From assembly GCA_903834675.1 (NCBI GenBank), contig CAILKC010000686.1:1-9660 (forward strand): 9,660 nt of DNA. Reading direction: 5' to 3'. Both the position numbers and the translations under genes were made by a program. Every line of letters begins with the position of its first letter. The first letter of the stretch is position 1. The stretch is from an uncultured Victivallales bacterium (GTDB taxonomy: Bacteria; Verrucomicrobiota; Lentisphaeria; Oligosphaerales; JAFGRS01). Below, in pieces: positions 6,340 to 9,660 of the stretch. A model generated the notes under the pieces. The model did no database searches. It saw only the letters and a list, made by a program, of their open reading frames with translations, and had not been told where the DNA came from.

Positions 6340-6347
6340 TATCTTTT
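6340..6347 (+). repeat. Target-site duplication, right (TATCTTTT)
   Basis: Identical to 6067-6074. Removing the element and one duplicate leaves a divergent intergenic space of about 146 bases between the DUF883 and URO-D starts. Confidence 0.88.
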
Positions 6348-6386
6348 TGTGGGCCGCCACCCCGGCGATACTACAGGACCCCAGCC

Positions 6387-7538
6387 ATGAGCTCGTTGAT
6401 CACAGACCCGCCGATCCCTCCACCTGCGGCCGCCCGTCGGCGCGATCTCAGTCCACGCCAGGCGATCTGGGCGAAGATCAGGGGGGAACCGCTGCATGGC
6501 ATCCCCTTCGCCACCTACAACCTGCATGGCTTCGCCCGCCATGGCACCGAGCCCTCCTACCAGTCGCTGCTGGAGGTGGTTACAGCCAAGGCGGGGATGC
6601 TGGTCAAGCACGACGTGACCCAGACGACGCCGGATCAGCGAAACCCCCAGACCGGCGTGGAAACGGCGCCCGGACTGACGCGGCGAACCACGACCTGGCA
6701 GACGCCCAAAGGCCGGTTACGCTCGGTGACCGTTACCCCCACCGGGCAACCCGGCTATACGGTCGAACACGTCATCAAGAGTGACGATGATCTCGAGCGG
6801 GTCCAGTCGGTAGCCCACGCCAGCGCCGTCTTCGACCTGACGCCAACCCGACAACTCGTGCAGGCGGTGGGCGAGCGTGGCGTGCTGTATGTATCGTATC
6901 CTGATCCTATGTACAGCGCTGCGACCCTGTTCGATTATCAAGACTTCGTGGTCCGCTGCATCACGGCTCCGGAGCGCCTGCAGGGTCTTATTGACTACCT
7001 GGCCGAGGGGATCGTGGACCAGGTGGAGCGCCTGGCAAGCGCCTGCGAGGGTCTGCCCCTGCTCTTCTACACCGCCGGTCCTGAGGTCGCCACCCCGCCG
7101 ATGCTGCCACCCAGCGTCTTCCGCCGCTTTGTCACCCCCTATCAGCGGCGTCTGGTCGACATCCTGCACGCGCACGGCCACCGAGCCTGCATCCACTGCC
7201 ATGGCCGGGTGCGCCAGGTGCTGGATGAGATGCTCGAGATCGGCGCCGACGCCCTCGAGCCCATCGAGCCGCCGGACCAGGGCGACATCAGCCTCCGGGA
7301 CCTGCTCGAGCGCACCCGCGGCAAACTCTGCCTCATGGGGTATATCCAAGATCAGGAGTTCTACCGCCAGGAACCCGGCCTGCTACGGCGGCGGGTTGAG
7401 CAGATCGCCGCGGTCACCGATCCCAGCGACCGCTACGTCATGACCCCGACCTGCACCCCATTCCAATTCCCGGCGGCGCCGCACTACATCCAGGCCTACC
7501 GCGAGTGGCTCGAGGCGGCCGCCGAGTTGCTGCCATGA
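6387..7538 (+). CDS. Uroporphyrinogen decarboxylase (URO-D) family protein, MtaA/CmuA-like branch
   Basis: The product is 383 aa, cytoplasmic. The family TIM barrel includes HemE but also cobamide-dependent methyltransferase partners (MtaA, CmuA). Seen here: SPRQAIWAKIRGEPLHGIPF (22-41), the usual N-terminal start; DYQDFVVRCITAPERLQGLI (183-202); the barrel segment FYTAGPEVATPPMLPPSVF (227-245); IHCHGRV (269-275); GADALEPIEPP (286-296); LMGYIQ (316-321); and a late Cys in TPTCTPF (353-359). HemE's N-terminal Arg motif for porphyrin carboxylates is not evident, and there are no other heme genes, so a haem role is unlikely. In MtaA-type proteins zinc is bound by H-x-C-G plus a distal Cys. Here H270, H272 and C356 occupy comparable places, so Cys may be replaced by His. 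AGGA (6375-6378) lies eight bases before the ATG. The substrate is unknown. Confidence 0.87.
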   Translation: MSSLITDPPIPPPAAARRRDLSPRQAIWAKIRGEPLHGIPFATYNLHGFARHGTEPSYQSLLEVVTAKAGMLVKHDVTQTTPDQRNPQTGVETAPGLTRRTTTWQTPKGRLRSVTVTPTGQPGYTVEHVIKSDDDLERVQSVAHASAVFDLTPTRQLVQAVGERGVLYVSYPDPMYSAATLFDYQDFVVRCITAPERLQGLIDYLAEGIVDQVERLASACEGLPLLFYTAGPEVATPPMLPPSVFRRFVTPYQRRLVDILHAHGHRACIHCHGRVRQVLDEMLEIGADALEPIEPPDQGDISLRDLLERTRGKLCLMGYIQDQEFYRQEPGLLRRRVEQIAAVTDPSDRYVMTPTCTPFQFPAAPHYIQAYREWLEAAAELLP

Positions 7539-7554
7539 CGGGGCCGACCGCGGC

Positions 7555-9378
7555 TCACTGCGAGAGGACGTACTCCACCAGATCGTCGATCTCCTTCTCG
7601 GAGAGCCCGCTGGTGCGGCCGTGGGTATCGCCCGGATTGAAGATCGTCACGACCTCTTTCACCGTGGCGGCGCGACCGTCGTAGAGGAAGGGCGCTGTAC
7701 GCCAGTTCTCCACCAGCGTCGGCGTGTCGAACGCCGTCTCCAGGTGCCGACCCAGGCCCGAGCCCACGTTGTACGTCCGCAGGTTGGTGAACAGCGGCTC
7801 CGGATGACACTGGACGCAACCGGCCTTCTCGAACAGCTTGCGGCCGCGCTTCGCCGCCTTGTTGAGGCCACCCTCGTCCAGGTACGGGCTGGGCACCGGC
7901 TTCAGCGCGCGCAGGTAGGCGTCAATCGCCTTGAGCTCCTCGTCAGGACGCACGGCGAACAGGATGAAGCGCATGCCCGAGCGCACCGCGGTTTCGGCGC
8001 TATCCCGGATACCGGTAACCATCACTGGCGGGGTCTGGGTCGCCAGCAGCATGCTCTTGGTCTGCTTCGGGTTGCCCATGCCGTCGTTGAGCAGGTCCCA
8101 GTTCAGCCCGTCAGCGCGGGCATCCGGGTGGCAGCTGGCGCAGCTCTGCCAGTGTTGAAAGCAGATCTGGGCATCGTTGAAGGCGCGCTCACCGAGGCGT
8201 TCCTGGGTGGGCTCCCGGGGCGGGCCGAGGGCCAGGGAGCGCGGCCGATGCACCGCCTCGGCGTCTAGGTTCACCACGCCCAGGCTGTCCGTATAGTACT
8301 CGGCGACATAGGCCTGTTTGTCCACGGCCAGAACCGCTCGCGGACCGTTGCCGGAGAGAGCCAGGCGGCGCCGCAGACCGACCAGGAAACTCAGATCGTT
8401 GGGGACATCCTCAGCCGTCGCCGAGACTTGCGAGACCCGCTCTCCCTTCGCCACCTTCGCCAACTTCTCGTGCATTGCCTTGCGGTCGATCACACTCAGT
8501 TCGTGGGTCCCTGCGTGCGTGACCAGCAGCAGGGCGCCGTCCGCGCTGCAGGTCACACCCCAGGGGTTGGCGGCGCCGAGGTCGACGTCGTCCAGCAACA
8601 CGGTGTTGACATAGGCCTTGCCGGCCGCGTCGAGCACACTCAGGGCATTGGTATTCATCCAACCGCGCTCGAGCTGGGTGGTGGGCAGTTGGTAACGGGC
8701 CAGGAGATGCGACACGTAGACGAAGGCGCCATCGGGGGAGACACACAGGCCGCGCACGCCCGTCGAACCGTTGGGCAACGCCAGCGTCGCCGTGACCGCG
8801 TTGCTCTGCGTGTCGATCACGCTGACCGCGGCGCCGCTGTAATCCCGGTCAGCGCGCCCCATGGGTAGGTGGTTGGCCACGTATAGCCAGCGCCCGTCCG
8901 GGGTCAAACCGCAGGCGATGGGCTCGCGCAGAACCGCGATCGTGGCGGTCTCTTTCGCGGCCTGCAAGTCCAGCACCGAGACCGTGTGGTTGAAGCGATT
9001 GCAGACATACGCCAGGCGGCCGTCAGGGCTGACCGCCACGGCGCTGGGCGAGTGACCCACCGCGATCTGCCGCAGCTTGCCCGAGGCCGTATCCACCAAC
9101 GCCAGAAGCCCCTTGGGCTCGCCGATCGTCACCAGCAGCGTCTTGCCATCCGCCGTGAGCGCCAGACCCGTCGGACTTCCCGGCATGGCCAGAACCGCGC
9201 TGACGGCGCCCTTCTCCACATCGAAGACCGCGACCTGTGCCGCCGACGCCTCCGCCACATAGATGCCGCCAGCGCCCTTCACCAGCGCGACGGGCGACAG
9301 AAAGGTAGGCCCGGCTGCCACCGCCGCACCCGCCCACACACTGGCCAATGCCGTCCATATCCGCGCTGTCATCGTCAT
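7555..9378 (-). CDS. Secreted YVTN-type beta-propeller fused to a di-heme cytochrome c (MauG/CCP-like) domain
   Basis: The product is 607 aa from the ATG at 9376-9378, which has GGAGG (9386-9390) seven bases upstream. A GTG at 9418-9420 extends the frame but overlaps a promoter-like -10 box. Residues 1-22 form a signal peptide (MTMTARIWTALASVWAGAAVAAG) with an A-x-A site. Residues about 30-375 are a YncE/YVTN propeller with repeated blades such as HSPSAVAVSPDGRLAYVCNR (109-128), LTPDGRWLYVANH and VSPDGAFVYVSH. Residues about 395-607 are a cytochrome domain with two c-type heme sites, CASCH (413-417) and CVQCH (521-525), and the MauG/peroxidase marker APFLYDGRAATVKEV (562-576). The C-terminus is the family's LSEKEIDDLVEYVLS helix. 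It is expected in the periplasm, passing electrons or reducing peroxide. The partner is unknown. It converges on the URO-D gene with a 16-base gap. Confidence 0.9.
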   Translation of the reverse strand: MTMTARIWTALASVWAGAAVAAGPTFLSPVALVKGAGGIYVAEASAAQVAVFDVEKGAVSAVLAMPGSPTGLALTADGKTLLVTIGEPKGLLALVDTASGKLRQIAVGHSPSAVAVSPDGRLAYVCNRFNHTVSVLDLQAAKETATIAVLREPIACGLTPDGRWLYVANHLPMGRADRDYSGAAVSVIDTQSNAVTATLALPNGSTGVRGLCVSPDGAFVYVSHLLARYQLPTTQLERGWMNTNALSVLDAAGKAYVNTVLLDDVDLGAANPWGVTCSADGALLLVTHAGTHELSVIDRKAMHEKLAKVAKGERVSQVSATAEDVPNDLSFLVGLRRRLALSGNGPRAVLAVDKQAYVAEYYTDSLGVVNLDAEAVHRPRSLALGPPREPTQERLGERAFNDAQICFQHWQSCASCHPDARADGLNWDLLNDGMGNPKQTKSMLLATQTPPVMVTGIRDSAETAVRSGMRFILFAVRPDEELKAIDAYLRALKPVPSPYLDEGGLNKAAKRGRKLFEKAGCVQCHPEPLFTNLRTYNVGSGLGRHLETAFDTPTLVENWRTAPFLYDGRAATVKEVVTIFNPGDTHGRTSGLSEKEIDDLVEYVLSQ

Positions 9379-9411
9379 CACGTATCCTCCGCTGCCATCT
9401 CGGCGCAGTGC

Positions 9412-9440
9412 TGTATACACCCGTCCCCGACAAGGTGCAA
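9412..9440 (-). promoter_or_regulatory. Candidate promoter for the propeller-cytochrome gene
   Basis: On the minus strand TTGCAC (9435-9440) and TATACA (9412-9417) are separated by 17 bases. The -10 matches 4 of 6 and the -35 only 3 of 6. It would place the transcript start near 9405, giving a leader of about 27 bases that contains the GGAGG ribosome site. Confidence 0.35.
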
Positions 9441-9443
9441 GAC

Positions 9444-9499
9444 GGAAGCGACGTAATGCCTCAGAGAAGATTGGAGGAGGCCGTCAGGGCGTCGCTTCC
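9444..9499. repeat. 10-bp inverted repeat upstream of the cytochrome gene
   Basis: GGAAGCGACG (9444-9453) and CGTCGCTTCC (9490-9499) are exact reverse complements about 36 bases apart. The inner edge of the left arm has CCTCAG and the outer edge of the right arm CTGAGG. It is just upstream of the candidate promoter, so it may be an operator, or a decayed repeat. Confidence 0.4.
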
Positions 9500-9572
9500 T
9501 GAGGTCCCGCACGATGCCGACCGTCAACATCAACTCTCGTCTGAGAGTGACTACTCAGGTGCAACTGCGTAT

Positions 9573-9626
9573 CCTACCCCAACGGGGTTGCGTCATGGTG
9601 CCAAGACGCAACCCCGTTGGGGTAGG
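9573..9626. repeat. Perfect 22-bp stem palindrome with a 10-base loop
   Basis: Bases 9573-9594 (starting CCTACCCCAACGGGGTTGCG) are exactly complementary to 9605-9626. The loop is ATGGTGCCAA. Each arm also holds the self-complementary block AACCCCGTTGGGGT or its equivalent. No T-run follows on either strand, so it is not an ordinary terminator. It belongs to a different repeat family from the element at 6075. It resembles REP-like palindromes that I recall from planctomycete-type genomes, which is unverified. Confidence 0.8.
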
Positions 9627-9627
9627 A

Positions 9628-9660
9628 GGTCATGACCCAATATGACCCAGGGTAGCGGCA
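9628..9660 (+). repeat. Palindrome, short tandem motif and likely start of another hairpin, cut by the window end
   Basis: GGTCATGACC (9628-9637) is a perfect palindrome. ATGACCCA occurs at 9632-9639 and again at 9642-9649, a ten-base period. The window then ends in CCCAGGGTAGCGGCA, which looks like one arm of a further CCCAGGG-type hairpin whose partner is not visible. Confidence 0.4.

Noticed and set aside
6340..6386. Promoter for URO-D in the gap after the element (GATACT at 6367)
   Set aside because: The matching -35 position has only 2 of 6 bases, and the transcript start would fall at the ribosome site.
6218..6784. Plus-strand frame running from the element into the URO-D gene
   Set aside because: It is out of frame with URO-D and starts in repeat sequence, with low-complexity Arg/Pro-rich translation.
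9379..9420. GTG start of the cytochrome protein, 14 residues upstream
   Set aside because: The GTG abuts the -10-like TATACA and would place a polar stretch before the signal peptide. The ATG at 9378 has GGAGG seven bases upstream.
9573..9626. Rho-independent terminator
   Set aside because: The stem is perfect but no U-tract follows on either strand, and no gene ends into it within the window.
9348..9635. Short plus-strand frame through the 3' intergenic region
   Set aside because: It runs through the signal-peptide region of the cytochrome gene on the opposite strand and then through palindromes, with no protein signature.

Overview
This is a GC-rich (roughly two-thirds G+C by eye) bacterial chromosomal window with seven intact protein genes, one broken gene remnant, and several families of GC-rich palindromic repeats. 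There is no tRNA, rRNA, CRISPR array or transposase gene. The mix suggests an environmental, repeat-laden genome of the Planctomycetota/Verrucomicrobiota/Armatimonadota type: a GH95 alpha-L-fucosidase-family enzyme, an orphan uroporphyrinogen-decarboxylase-family protein, a beta-propeller di-heme cytochrome, a WD40 relic and hairpin repeats. This is inference from gene content and could be wrong, since CHAD and DUF883 proteins are common in Proteobacteria too.

Layout. Bases 1-502 are a debris zone. They hold the right-hand part of a miniature inverted-repeat element (1-194), a WD40 fragment that the element has truncated (180-422, minus) and another hairpin repeat (413-451). A pyridoxamine-phosphate-oxidase-like flavin/split-barrel gene (503-961, minus) is divergent from a CHAD-domain gene with a degenerate CYTH-like N-terminus (start placed at 1209, plus). 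An 18-base gap then leads to the GH95 glycosidase (2817-5258, plus). Convergent to it is a two-gene minus-strand unit: a DUF883/ElaB-YqjD-like tail-anchored protein (5704-5967) and a two-helix membrane protein (5286-5693). A second, complete copy of the miniature element (6075-6339) sits between this unit and the divergent URO-D-family gene (6387-7538, plus). The URO-D gene converges on a secreted YVTN-type beta-propeller/di-heme cytochrome c protein (7555-9378, minus). The last 280 bases hold a candidate promoter for that gene and a separate family of perfect palindromes (9573-9626), with what may be the start of another at the window end.

How it fits together. The genes do not form one pathway. 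They are short, independent units: a small redox/flavin protein, a possibly co-transcribed polyphosphate-binding-type CHAD protein and glycosidase, a membrane/envelope-stress pair, a corrinoid- or methyl-transfer-like URO-D protein, and a periplasmic cytochrome.

The clearest non-gene result is the 265-bp miniature element. It has 17-bp perfect terminal inverted repeats, a perfect 8-bp target duplication (TATCTTTT) and nested internal inverted repeats of 26 bp (perfect) and 27 bp (3 mismatches). A second copy interrupts a WD40 gene and supplies its stop codon. The element encodes nothing recognisable, so it looks like a MITE mobilised in trans by a transposase that is not in this window.
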